Shown piece after piece: positions 32,862 through 41,594 of a stretch of 58,551 nt of DNA; position 1 is the stretch's first letter; each line of letters begins with the position of its first letter. Origin of the DNA: Anaerolineales bacterium (GTDB lineage: Bacteria; Chloroflexota; Anaerolineae; Anaerolineales; Villigracilaceae); contig JADLBX010000041.1 in the NCBI GenBank assembly GCA_020847435.1, positions 1 to 58,551 on the forward strand, in the 5' to 3' direction. The position numbers and the translations under genes were made by a program. Below the pieces are notes generated by a model. That model was not told the DNA's origin. It saw only the letters and a list, made by a program, of their open reading frames with translations, and ran no database searches.

Positions 32862-33212
32862 TATCCAATCGACCTCACCCCCTGCCCCTCTCCTAAAGGT
32901 TTGAGGGCAGACAGGTCATAAGATTTACCGCCAAGAGCGCGAAGAACGCAAAGAAAGAATTAAGACTTGGCGCCCTTAGAGAGCGTTTCTTAAGTCTAAA
33001 CTGTCACTGTTTTGTACACGGATTTCACGGAACACACGGAAAAGAACAGATTTTAAAATGATTTTTTTCGTGAAAATCAGTGTAATCCGTGTTGTCCGTG
33101 TCCAAAAAAAGAAGTTAAGAAACAGTCTCTTAGCGGGCTTGGCGGTTCAAGAAATCAAGCCGAGACTCAACCCTGTCCGCCCCTGAACTCCTAAAGGAGA
33201 GGGGTGTTGCTT
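32862..33212. repeat. Nested repeat array between korB and arfB
   Basis: No gene is seen here. The outer layer is the cacccctgcccctctcc/ggagaggggtg palindrome, split between about 32873-32899 and 33188-33206, with the 10 bases ctcctaaagg repeated at both borders (32890-32899, 33188-33197). Inside it is an accgccaag/cttggcggt palindrome with gcgaagaacgcaaag. Inside that is MITE copy C. Three elements have thus inserted one within another. Confidence 0.75.
32979..33129 (+). mobile_element. 151-bp MITE, copy C
   Basis: It has the same length and orientation as copy A, with ends gagagcgtttcttaag and gttaagaaacagtctc. The target duplication is TTA (32976-32978 and 33130-33132). The sequence around it (ggcgccc-TTA-gcgggc) becomes a continuous palindrome when the element and one TTA are removed, which shows the insertion directly. 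Confidence 0.85.
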
Positions 33213-33629
33213 ATGCTCATAATCTCTCCTTCAATAAAAATCAACGAGAGTGAATTGCACTTTGATCACATTCGCGCGTCGGGACCGGGCGGGCAGAATG
33301 TCAACAAGGTCGCGACGGCGGTGCAGTTGCGATTTGACGTGCGCGCTTCGTCGCTGCCCGAAGATGTGAAAACTCGACTGCTTCATCTCGCAGGCAAACG
33401 CGCAACGAGCGATGGGATTGTGCTGATCGAGGCGAAACAATTCCGCACGCAGGAGCGAAACCGCGAGGACGCAATCCAGCGCTTCGCCGCGCTGGTCCGC
33501 AAGGCGTTGGTCAAGCCGAAGACGCGGAAAAAGACGAAGCCGACAGAGACGTCGAAGGAAAATCGGTTGCGGTCAAAGAAACGTAGAGGGGAGATCAAAC
33601 AGAGCAGGCAAGCCAAATCCTTCGAGTGA
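33213..33629 (+). CDS. arfB: Peptidyl-tRNA hydrolase ArfB (YaeJ) ribosome-rescue factor
   Basis: The 138-residue product has the release-factor GGQ motif at residues 26-28 in IRASGPGGQNVNKVATAVQL and a basic C-terminal tail (KTRKKTKPTETSKENRLRSK KRR), which enters the empty mRNA channel of stalled ribosomes. It hydrolyses peptidyl-tRNA on non-stop ribosomes. The ATG at 33213 has GGAGAGGGG upstream; that Shine-Dalgarno sequence is itself the right arm of a palindromic repeat. Confidence 0.93.
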   Translation: MLIISPSIKINESELHFDHIRASGPGGQNVNKVATAVQLRFDVRASSLPEDVKTRLLHLAGKRATSDGIVLIEAKQFRTQERNREDAIQRFAALVRKALVKPKTRKKTKPTETSKENRLRSKKRRGEIKQSRQAKSFE

Positions 33630-33637
33630 GAGCCGGG

Positions 33638-33643
33638 TATAAT
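33638..33643 (+). promoter_or_regulatory. TATAAT -10 box ten bases before the EamA start
   Basis: A consensus tataat is followed by ten bases and the ATG at 33654, with no Shine-Dalgarno sequence. A leaderless or very short-leader transcript is inferred. Confidence 0.45.
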
Positions 33644-33653
33644 TCCCCGCTTC

Positions 33654-34535
33654 ATGGATAAAAAAGTAATCGCCCTCCTCAGCGGACTTGGCGCGGCGTC
33701 CATTTGGGGCGGCATGTACGTGGTGAGCAAAGTCGTGCTGGAAGTCATTCCCCCGTTCGCGCTGTTGACTCTCCGCCTTGCGCTGGGATTCCTTTCCCTC
33801 GCGGCTGTGATCTGGCTCCGTAAGCCGAACGCGCCGCTCACGCGCAAACAGATTCTTCAGTGTTTTCTCGTCGGCGTGGTGGGATACGGGATTTCGCTCG
33901 GCTTCCAATTCACCGGGACGAAATTATCGTCGGCATCGAACGGCGCGTTGATCACCTCCGCGACGCCCGCGTTCGTCTTGGCATTTGCCTTTATCCTGCT
34001 TCGAGAGAAAATAACGGGGCGACAAATTCTCGCTCTGGCGATTTCAACCATCGGCGTGCTGGCAGTCATTGATCCGCGCACGGCACAGCTATCCCCTTCC
34101 TTGTTTTCAGGAAACCTGCTTTTGTTTTTCGCGGGGCTTACCTGGGCGTTGTACTCCGTGCTGGTGCGAAAGGTCTCAGGGAATATTGACTTGCTCGCTT
34201 CCAGCGCGGTCATGTTGCTGGGAGGGATTCCCTCATCGGCAATCTTGGGTTTCAGGGAAATTTCGGCGTACGGCACCGGCGAGATCACTGTCGGAATCAT
34301 CGGCGGGATTCTCTTCCTCGGCGTCATCTCGACCGCCATCGCCATGTTCCTGTGGAACTATGCCTTCAAAGAACTGCCCGCCACAATCGCTTCGTTGACG
34401 TTCTTCGCTCAACCCATTGTCGGAACCCTGCTCGGCTGGTTATTCTTGGGCGAAACAGTCACGCCGCTGTTCTTGTTTGGCGGCGTGTTGATCGGAGTTG
34501 GGATTCTGATTTCAACGAGAAAGTATGGAGGTTGA
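33654..34535 (+). CDS. EamA-family (DMT) transporter
   Basis: The 293-residue protein has ten membrane segments in two EamA repeats: GLGAASIWGGMYVVSKVVLE in the first half and NLLLFFAGLTWALYSVLVRK in the second. C-terminal ATIASLTFFAQPIVGTLLGW is the usual end of repeat two. Such carriers export amino acids, metabolites or drugs; the substrate is unknown. It follows arfB by 24 bases but seems to have its own promoter. Confidence 0.9.
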   Translation: MDKKVIALLSGLGAASIWGGMYVVSKVVLEVIPPFALLTLRLALGFLSLAAVIWLRKPNAPLTRKQILQCFLVGVVGYGISLGFQFTGTKLSSASNGALITSATPAFVLAFAFILLREKITGRQILALAISTIGVLAVIDPRTAQLSPSLFSGNLLLFFAGLTWALYSVLVRKVSGNIDLLASSAVMLLGGIPSSAILGFREISAYGTGEITVGIIGGILFLGVISTAIAMFLWNYAFKELPATIASLTFFAQPIVGTLLGWLFLGETVTPLFLFGGVLIGVGILISTRKYGG

Positions 34536-34655
34536 GTAGCCCGAAGCGCTAGCGAAAGATGTATCGAAACCGCCGCTGTTCAAGTTGCTTTTCGCTTTTA
34601 TTGTACCTTTCCAAAATAATCGAGCAATAAATTTGACTTGAAAACGCCAAGGGAA

Positions 34656-34724
34656 AACCACTGAGACGCGGAGACACAGAGAAAAAAAAGGATTTAAACT
34701 CCGTGACTCGGTGTCTCCGTGGTT
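34656..34724. repeat. Palindromic repeat (aaccactgagac type)
   Basis: Arms aaccactgagacgcggaga and tctccgtggtt with partial matches between give a 69-bp imperfect hairpin in the 290-base gap between the transporter and the pyruvate kinase gene. The rest of the gap (34536-34825) shows no gene. Confidence 0.6.
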
Positions 34725-34825
34725 CAAAACGGATTGCTCGGTTTAATTGTTAATTTGCAATACAAGCCGTTGGTCTCGATTCATTTCGCGGCAAGCATCG
34801 CAGGACTACTCGACCAACGATTCGT

Positions 34826-36265
34826 CTAATTCTCCCCCACCGTATGCAGCAACGCCATGTTTGGCGGTCTCACGGTCCCAACAGGGAAGCCGCACACCAG
34901 CACCACCTGATCGCCCGAACGCACCACATCCGAGCGGATCAGGGCGGCGTCCACAAAATCGAGCATTTCCTCCAGCGATTTCGCAAACGGCACAAGTTGC
35001 GGACGCACACCCCAAAGCAGCGTCAGCCTATGGTACGTGTCTTCGTTCGGCGTAAACGCCAGCACCGGCACGCGCGGACGGATCTTGGATATCAACCAGG
35101 CGGTCTGCCCGCGCATGGTAAAGCTTGCCACAGCGGTGACGTTTTTATCGTTCGCCAACGCCTGCGCGGCGCGCGCCATCGAAGCCGCGTCGCCATATTC
35201 AAAGCCGCTGATATTCTGCTCCATCCCCCACTCTTTAAAGTGAAACTCGGCTTCGCGCACGATGCGATCCATCATCTGCACCGATTCGACGGGATATTTC
35301 CCCGCCGCCGATTCGGCGGAAAGCATCACCGCGTCGGTCCCGTCAAAGACGGCGTTCGCGACATCCGACGCCTCCGCCCGCGTGGGAAGCGGATTCGTGA
35401 TCATCGACTCCAGCATTTGCGTCGCGGTAATCACCAGCTTGGCGCGCGCGTTCGCCGCGCGGATGATATGCTTTTGTAAAACAGGCACGCGCTCAGGCGG
35501 AAGTTCCACGCCGAGGTCGCCGCGCGCCACCATCACGCCGTCCACATGGTCGAGAATCGAATCGAGATTGTCCAGCGCTTCGGGTTTTTCAAGTTTGGCG
35601 ATCAACATCGGCAGGCGTTTACCGTTCGACATACGCTCCATCGCATAGCGGACTTTCTTCACGTCCTCCGCGCTGCGCACAAAAGAAACGGCGACCGCGT
35701 CCACGTTTTGCGAGATGCCGAACGCGAGGTCGGCTTCATCCTTTTCTGTGAAGCCCGCAATTCGCAAGTGAATACCGGGCAAGTTGATTCCTTTATGCGA
35801 CGACAGCGAACCGCCAACGATCACCTTCGCCGTCAGCGCGTTCCGATTCTCGATAGAAACAACCTCAAGGGTGAGACGGCCGTCGTCGAGCAGGAGTCGA
35901 TCCGAAGGTCGGGCGGAATCGAAAAGTTGTCGAAAATCCACAGGGATTTTTTGTCCGTCGCGGTTTGGCGGGGTCGTCCCCGTTGCGTACAAAAACACCT
36001 GCTCGCCCTCGACCAATTGCAGCGTCGATTCCAATTCGCCGACGCGAATCTTCGGTCCCTGCAGATCTTGCAAAATGCCGACCGGCATACCAAGTCGCTC
36101 CGAAACTTTGCGAACCAACGCGATGCTCGCAGAGTGCGTCTCGTGTGTGCCGTGCGAAAAATTCAGGCGCGCCACATTCATGCCCGCTCGCACCAGTAGT
36201 TCGAGAACCTCCTCGCTCTGGCTGGCAGGTCCCACTGTGGCTACGATCTTTACATTCCTCGTCAT
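34826..36265 (-). CDS. pyk: Pyruvate kinase
   Basis: This 479-residue enzyme transfers phosphate from phosphoenolpyruvate to ADP. Visible are KIVATVGPASQSEEVLELLV at the start, NFSHGTHETH, ILQDLQGPKIRVG, the signature region MLIAKLEKPEALDNLDSILD plus GVMVARGDLGVELPPERVP, TATQMLESMITNPLPTRAE and DGTDAVMLSAESAAGKYPVE. The C-terminal allosteric domain is present (about 355-479). It has the family length with no extra domain. It stands alone, 89 bases from the CoA-transferase gene on the same strand. Confidence 0.97.
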   Translation of the reverse strand: MTRNVKIVATVGPASQSEEVLELLVRAGMNVARLNFSHGTHETHSASIALVRKVSERLGMPVGILQDLQGPKIRVGELESTLQLVEGEQVFLYATGTTPPNRDGQKIPVDFRQLFDSARPSDRLLLDDGRLTLEVVSIENRNALTAKVIVGGSLSSHKGINLPGIHLRIAGFTEKDEADLAFGISQNVDAVAVSFVRSAEDVKKVRYAMERMSNGKRLPMLIAKLEKPEALDNLDSILDHVDGVMVARGDLGVELPPERVPVLQKHIIRAANARAKLVITATQMLESMITNPLPTRAEASDVANAVFDGTDAVMLSAESAAGKYPVESVQMMDRIVREAEFHFKEWGMEQNISGFEYGDAASMARAAQALANDKNVTAVASFTMRGQTAWLISKIRPRVPVLAFTPNEDTYHRLTLLWGVRPQLVPFAKSLEEMLDFVDAALIRSDVVRSGDQVVLVCGFPVGTVRPPNMALLHTVGEN

Positions 36266-36354
36266 ATCAGCCTCAATAAAAATAAACTCACCGCAGAGTA
36301 GAAGAACACCACCCTCCGCGGTGAATTACTGCACGATGTTGCGCGCGCTTGCTT

Positions 36355-37665
36355 CTACAGATAATGCAATTCCTTTGCCTGCGCTTCCAACTCCGCGCGG
36401 AAATCGGGATGCGCGATTCCGATCAACTGTCTGGCGCGCTCGCGGATGGATTTGCCGTACAAATCAGCGACCCCATACTCGGTGACAACGAATCGGACGT
36501 GATTACGGCTGGTCACCACACCCGCGCCCTGCTTCAACATGGACGCGATGCGCGTCACCAGTGTACCATCTTTCAGCGTGGTCGTGCTTGGCAGGGCAAT
36601 GATCGGGACACCGCCTTTCGATCTAGATGCGCCGTAGATGAAATCCAACTGCCCGCCCACGCCGCTGTACAGTTTAGGACCGATGCTATCGGCGCAGACT
36701 TGCCCGGTGAGATCAACCTCGATGGCAGAGTTGATCGCCACCATGCGCTCGTTCTGCGCGATGACAAATGGGTCGTTGATGTATTCCGTACGATGCAACT
36801 CGATGAGCGGGTTGTCGTTCACCCAAGCGTACAATTTTTTCGTGCCAAGGATGAAGCCCGCGATGATCTTGCCTGGATGAAGCGACTTGCGCGCGCCGGT
36901 CAACACGCCTTCGTTGACCAGTTCGATCACGCCGTCCGAAAATAGCTCGCTGTGCACGCCGAGGTCTTTCTTGTTGCGTAAATATTTCAAGACCGCGTCG
37001 GGGATGGCGCCGATGCCCATTTGCATGGTCGCGCCGTCGGGAATCAGTTCCGCGACGTAGCCGGCGATCTTTTCGACGATCTCCGGGTTGCCTTCCTCCC
37101 CCATCGCCATTTCCACGATGGGATAATCCACCGGGACGATGTAGTTCAAGCGGCTCACATGGATGAACGCATCGCCCAGCGTGCGCGGCATCTGTTGATT
37201 CACCTCGGCGATGATGATCTTCGCGGTTTCGGCGGCGGACTTGGTCAGACCCACCTCCACGCCGAAACTGCAAAAGCCGTGTTCGTCCGGCGGCGAGACG
37301 TGCACCAGCGCCGCGTCGAGCGGTAAAATGCCGCGCTTGAACAGCAGAGGAAATTCCGAAAGAAGAACCGGAGTGAAATCTGCCTGACCGGCCTGCACCG
37401 CCCGGCGGACGTTCGCGCTGATGAACATCGTATTCACGCGTAGATGTCCATCGAGCTCGGGTTTGACGTACTCGGCGGGACCGATCGTCAGCGCCTGGCA
37501 AACCTCCACGTCGGATAGATGCGGGGCGTAATCCACCAACGCGCCGAGCAACTTTTGCGGGACCGACACGTTGCCCGTCAGAAAGACTCGGTTGCCGGAC
37601 TTGACCGCCTTCACCGCCTCCTGCGCAGAGGTGACGCGAGACTCATAAATTTTTGTCCAATCCAT
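36355..37665 (-). CDS. Acetyl-CoA hydrolase/transferase family CoA-transferase (4-hydroxybutyrate type)
   Basis: This 436-residue enzyme of the Cat1/AbfT class moves CoA between acids. The catalytic Glu is near residue 241 in LGVHSELFSDGVIEL, and the CoA-binding glycine loop is GIGAIPDAVLKYL plus GVGGQLDFIYGAS. C-terminal VVTEYGVADLYGKSIRERAR matches the family. The acid substrate cannot be told (acetate, propionate, butyrate, 4-hydroxybutyrate). The alanine dehydrogenase gene ends just two bases before its ATG, so the two are co-transcribed. Confidence 0.9.
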   Translation of the reverse strand: MDWTKIYESRVTSAQEAVKAVKSGNRVFLTGNVSVPQKLLGALVDYAPHLSDVEVCQALTIGPAEYVKPELDGHLRVNTMFISANVRRAVQAGQADFTPVLLSEFPLLFKRGILPLDAALVHVSPPDEHGFCSFGVEVGLTKSAAETAKIIIAEVNQQMPRTLGDAFIHVSRLNYIVPVDYPIVEMAMGEEGNPEIVEKIAGYVAELIPDGATMQMGIGAIPDAVLKYLRNKKDLGVHSELFSDGVIELVNEGVLTGARKSLHPGKIIAGFILGTKKLYAWVNDNPLIELHRTEYINDPFVIAQNERMVAINSAIEVDLTGQVCADSIGPKLYSGVGGQLDFIYGASRSKGGVPIIALPSTTTLKDGTLVTRIASMLKQGAGVVTSRNHVRFVVTEYGVADLYGKSIRERARQLIGIAHPDFRAELEAQAKELHYL

Positions 37666-37666
37666 C

Positions 37667-38746
37667 TTAGCGCTCCTTGAGCAAAGTCAAATGGACGAGC
37701 CTGCCCTGATGTGTGTTGACGCCTTTTTCGAGCGCAGAGTCGTTGGCGATGGCGGCTTCGACCCCTTCGTTCGCCAGGCGCAATAAATACGGCATGGCGG
37801 CATTGACGAACGCGTGCGTCGCGGTGCGCGCCACAACCCCGGGCATGTTCGGCACGCAATAGTGAACGATGCCCTCGTCCACGAAAGTCGGCGCGTCGTG
37901 CGTAGTCGGGCGCGACGTTTCAAAACAACCGCCCTGGTCAATGCTCACGTCAATCGCCACCGAGCGCGGCTTCATCGCGCGGAGCATTTCACGCGTCACC
38001 AACACCGGGGCGCGTTCGCCGATCACCAGCGCCGCGCCGACGACCACATCCGCGTACATGGTCGCGCGTTCGAGGTTGCGCTTGGTAGACATCATCGTGA
38101 CGATTCCGGGAAAGCGGTCGGAAATTTTTTGCAAACTCACAAGGTCGTCGCCGATCACGGTCACGTGCGCGCCCAAACCGATAAACGCCTGCGCGGCATA
38201 CGTGCCGACGATGCCCGAACCCAGGATCAACACCTCGGCAGGCGGAACGCCCGGCACGCCGCCGAGCAAAATTCCCTTGCCGCCCCAATTATTTTGCAAC
38301 AGCCGCGCCGCCACTTGCGCCGTCATGCTCCCGCCGATCTGGCTGAACGGGCGCAGTAACGGCAACGATCCATCGGGCAATTGAATTTGCTCATACGCGA
38401 TCGCGGTAATTTTCTTTTCGAGCAGGATTTCCACTTTGTCGCGCCGCGCCGCGGAAAGATGCAGCAAGCCGGTGAGCGCCGCGCCGGGCTTCAGCCATTC
38501 CAGTTCGCGCTGCAACGGACGCGCCACTTTCAACACCAGATCGGCGCGCGCGAAGATTTCCTCTCCCGCGTAGACGATGCGCGCCCCGGCGGATTCGTAC
38601 TCGTGGTCTTTGAACCCAGCCTCACTGCCCGCGTCTTTCTCGACGTAGACCTGGCGCCCCTGCGCGGCGAGATGCTCCACCCCCGCGGGATTCAGCCCCA
38701 CCCGGAACTCAAACGGACGCGTTTCTTTTGGAATACCGATGATCAT
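37667..38746 (-). CDS. ald: Alanine dehydrogenase
   Basis: The 359-residue product begins MIIGIPKETRPFEFRVGLNP as in AlaDH and transhydrogenase alpha subunits. It contains the catalytic loop TGLLHLSAARRDKVEILLEK, the NAD-binding motif LILGSGIVGTYAAQAF near residue 172, and FVDEGIVHYCVPNMPGVVAR. It interconverts alanine with pyruvate and ammonia using NAD. The ATG at 38746 is set by an AGAGGAATTG site and lies one base after the upstream rocB stop, so translation is probably coupled. Confidence 0.92.
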   Translation of the reverse strand: MIIGIPKETRPFEFRVGLNPAGVEHLAAQGRQVYVEKDAGSEAGFKDHEYESAGARIVYAGEEIFARADLVLKVARPLQRELEWLKPGAALTGLLHLSAARRDKVEILLEKKITAIAYEQIQLPDGSLPLLRPFSQIGGSMTAQVAARLLQNNWGGKGILLGGVPGVPPAEVLILGSGIVGTYAAQAFIGLGAHVTVIGDDLVSLQKISDRFPGIVTMMSTKRNLERATMYADVVVGAALVIGERAPVLVTREMLRAMKPRSVAIDVSIDQGGCFETSRPTTHDAPTFVDEGIVHYCVPNMPGVVARTATHAFVNAAMPYLLRLANEGVEAAIANDSALEKGVNTHQGRLVHLTLLKER

Positions 38747-38747
38747 G

Positions 38748-40499
38748 TCAATTCCTCTCCAACGCTTGATGGATCGTTTCAAAAATAATCTGCGGCACGC
38801 TCTCGAACGAATACGGCATGTGGACGCGCTCGTGCAACCCGTGCGCGTCGCTCCCGAAGGGACCGAGGTTAACGACCGGGCAATCCAACGCGCGGATGTC
38901 GTCCCATTTCGCCGAATCCAACGCGTAAAAAAGCGCGTGCGCCGCGCCGCGCAGGTCGAAGAGCGGCATATTCTTCTTCACCGAATCAACTTCGATGCCG
39001 TCATCCAGCCGAACGTAACTCAGATCAGAAATGTACGGGTAAAACCCGCGGAATTGAATCGGCTGGTCCTGGCGCGCCAGCGCAAACTTGAGCGCGTGCA
39101 TCAATTCGTTTTCGCGCGGCGACACGGACGGGTAATACGGCGGCGAGAAAAACGCGATCACAGCAGGTCCACTCAGTTGGGCAACCCGCGCCAATTCAGC
39201 GACGATCATGCGGCTCAACTCGCGCCCGTCACCCGCCAGCGACTTGAACTCCTCCGCCTTTGAAGCCAGCCAACCCGTGAATTGACCGGTTTGATTCGCC
39301 GCCTCCCAACGCGCTTGCGCTTCGCGAAATAGCGAGGCGTAATCCAAAACATTCGGCGTGCGGACCGGCGGCGGAACCGCCTGCCCGCCTCGCGCTTCGA
39401 ATTCGGCGAACGCCGCCTCGATGCGTTGCAACGCCGAGGCCAGCGCGGCGGACGCGGCTGTCTTCATTTTTTCCAGCGCCTGTTCGGGCGTGATCGTCAA
39501 CGTCAGCCAATTGACGTAAACGAACGCGTCGCCCGCCGTCTCCACGTTGTACGACGGTTTGAGGTCGCGCATTTGCAAAGCGACCGGCGGCGGCGCGACC
39601 TCGGTAATTTTTTCTCCGCCCAATTCGCCCCGCCACACGTCAACCCACTCCGGGTTGAGGTTGATGCGGCTGACCAACTCCGCCGCGATGTGCGCCGCGT
39701 CTACGCCGCGGAAGATTTCGCCGACGTGCGTCCGCACGCCGAGGATGTAAAACGAGGGTAGAAGTTTGCCGATCGTGCCGGAGTAAATGTAACGCGCGGA
39801 TGCGTCTGCATCGCGCGGCGCGGTGTAATCGGTGTTGACCATGCCGAGGTAGGTCAGGTTTTCAGCGTCGCGGTGTTTCAACAATTCAGGTACAGCCGAA
39901 AGGATTCCAGCCGATTCGGTCTCTTCGTCGGGACAGGAAAGAAAGAGCAGGTTGCCGGCGAGGTTATCAATCAACCGCTGACCGTTTCCCAGCGGGCGCG
40001 CAAACTCACGCATCAATTCAATGTTGATCGCCACGCCGGACTTCATATCCACCGAGCCGCGCCCGAACATCCACTCGCCGGAGCGCAACGCCTCGAACGC
40101 GGATTTCTCCGAAGCCTCCAAGCCCCCGGTCTTCATTTTCGCTTCGAGGCTGGCTCGCATTTCTTTTGCCAGAGCGTCGGGATCGAAAGCGATACTCGTA
40201 TTTCCGAAGCGCGCAAAATCATCCACACCCACCGTGTCGAAGTGACTCATCAAAACTATGGTCTTCCCTGTGTTACGCGGGTGACGGCTTTTGAGCAGGC
40301 AGGCGACGCTTTTCCGCCCGTCGCCGGTATCCCAAAATACCGGGCGAAGTGAATCGCGTCCTGTCGTCAACAACTCGGCGATTTTTTCCGCACAGCGATT
40401 TTCCCCGTCCGCGCTTGGGCTAACGGAAGGGATCGCGAGTAAATCTTTTGTGGTCGCGCGGACCGAGTCAAACCAGCGTTGGGAAGTCTGTGTCATCAT
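38748..40499 (-). CDS. rocB: RocB-like M20-family peptidase
   Basis: The 583-residue product is the length of RocB from arginine utilisation loci, longer than usual M20 peptidases. Metal-ligand motifs are IVLMSHFDTVGVDDF (HxD), FGRGSVDMKSGVAINIELM (bridging Asp) and LFLSCPDEETESAGI (catalytic EE). The C-terminus includes the ligand His in LGPFGSDAHGLHERVHMPY. The precise reaction of RocB is not settled. Followed by ald and a CoA-transferase, it suggests peptide or amino-acid breakdown. A TACAAT box 4-7 bases before the tandem ATGs suggests a near-leaderless start. Confidence 0.88.
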   Translation of the reverse strand: MMTQTSQRWFDSVRATTKDLLAIPSVSPSADGENRCAEKIAELLTTGRDSLRPVFWDTGDGRKSVACLLKSRHPRNTGKTIVLMSHFDTVGVDDFARFGNTSIAFDPDALAKEMRASLEAKMKTGGLEASEKSAFEALRSGEWMFGRGSVDMKSGVAINIELMREFARPLGNGQRLIDNLAGNLLFLSCPDEETESAGILSAVPELLKHRDAENLTYLGMVNTDYTAPRDADASARYIYSGTIGKLLPSFYILGVRTHVGEIFRGVDAAHIAAELVSRINLNPEWVDVWRGELGGEKITEVAPPPVALQMRDLKPSYNVETAGDAFVYVNWLTLTITPEQALEKMKTAASAALASALQRIEAAFAEFEARGGQAVPPPVRTPNVLDYASLFREAQARWEAANQTGQFTGWLASKAEEFKSLAGDGRELSRMIVAELARVAQLSGPAVIAFFSPPYYPSVSPRENELMHALKFALARQDQPIQFRGFYPYISDLSYVRLDDGIEVDSVKKNMPLFDLRGAAHALFYALDSAKWDDIRALDCPVVNLGPFGSDAHGLHERVHMPYSFESVPQIIFETIHQALERN

Positions 40500-40656
40500 T
40501 TGAATTGTACAGGATTTTCACGCCTACCCCAGTGATGAAAATCATCCGTTCAGAAGAGGTTCAACCCGAAACCATTCCACTGGACCGCAAGATTTATCTT
40601 GCGTTTGCTTTTGATAAGGCTCGGTCAAATTTTCAAGGACTATCAGGGAACTTCGT

Positions 40657-40753
40657 ACACGGATACTTCGACAGGCTCAGTACAGGTTTCGTGAACTTCA
40701 CAGATTTTTCCGTAATTTTACAGATTCTTCCGCGCTTTCCGTGTAATCCGTGT
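40657..40753 (+). repeat. 97-bp palindromic element, copy E
   Basis: It has ends acacggat and atccgtgt, with ggatacttcgacaggctcag inside the left arm. It is the same length as the element at 48457-48553 in inverse orientation, and shares the segment acggatacttcgacaggc. The rest of the 281-base gap (40500-40780) shows no gene. Confidence 0.6.
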
Positions 40754-40780
40754 CCTAAAAAGATTTACCCCGAACTCAGG

Positions 40781-41536
40781 TTACTTTATATCCACCCCGG
40801 TGACGCGCGCCAGCAGTTTGTGAATCAATGCAATGGGTAAAACCAAAACGGCGTGGACTGCCGCGCTCAAGCCGAAGATCACCGCGACCGAACTGAGAAA
40901 CTCGCTCACCAACGGCGCGACGTTGCTCAACATCCACGGACCCGCGCCGACGAGCAGGGCAACCGCGAATAGCAGACCCACAGCCAGCGCCAAATTCAGC
41001 CACGCGTGGCGGTCCGATTCAGAGGGCGTCATGGTACTGCTCACGGCGAAAGTAAGATAGAACCACAGGTAAAAATCGCTGACGCGCGGAAGCGAGACGA
41101 TTCCCAACCAGAATAGGTTAAATTGCCCGTTGCGGAGCGTATCCCACAGGACGCGCATGTCGAGGCGGTAGATCGCCACATACGCCACAACAACCGTCCC
41201 GGCGATGAGCGGCGCCGCGCCGATCAGCGAATCGCGCACAATATCCGCGCGCGCCGTCTCCACATATCCGAGTTGCAGGCGTCCATCTGGCAACGGACGC
41301 GGCAGGATGGAAAACCGTCCCGTCGGCACGCGCAGGAGTTTCGCCATCAAAAAATGACTGAGTTCATGCAGAAACACGCCGGGCAAAAAGATCAACGAAA
41401 AAATCCCCATCGTGAGCGTTCCATCGCGCGTGAGGATCAAAAATACCGCTTGAATCTCACGATGCAAAAGCCGCTGAAGAAAGATCAGCGGCAAAAGCAT
41501 GATGACGAACCAGAACAGACCGTCGAGTTGAGTCAT
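40781..41536 (-). CDS. Membrane zinc metalloprotease-like protein (HExxH, M50-type)
   Basis: The 251-residue protein has about six membrane segments. The zinc motif is in FLPGVFLHELSHFLMAKLL near residues 57-61, inside the second or third hydrophobic segment, as in site-2 and M50 proteases. I see no clear distant Asp ligand (NxxPxxxxDG), so it may be a divergent member or a non-proteolytic relative. The ATG at 41536 is taken over 41569 because GGGGA lies before it. It is just downstream of tpiA on the same strand. Confidence 0.65.
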   Translation of the reverse strand: MTQLDGLFWFVIMLLPLIFLQRLLHREIQAVFLILTRDGTLTMGIFSLIFLPGVFLHELSHFLMAKLLRVPTGRFSILPRPLPDGRLQLGYVETARADIVRDSLIGAAPLIAGTVVVAYVAIYRLDMRVLWDTLRNGQFNLFWLGIVSLPRVSDFYLWFYLTFAVSSTMTPSESDRHAWLNLALAVGLLFAVALLVGAGPWMLSNVAPLVSEFLSSVAVIFGLSAAVHAVLVLPIALIHKLLARVTGVDIK

Positions 41537-41594
41537 GCGTTTCCCCAAGCGACCATGGACAATGGACAACCGATCGTCTTCGGCGGTCTATTGT

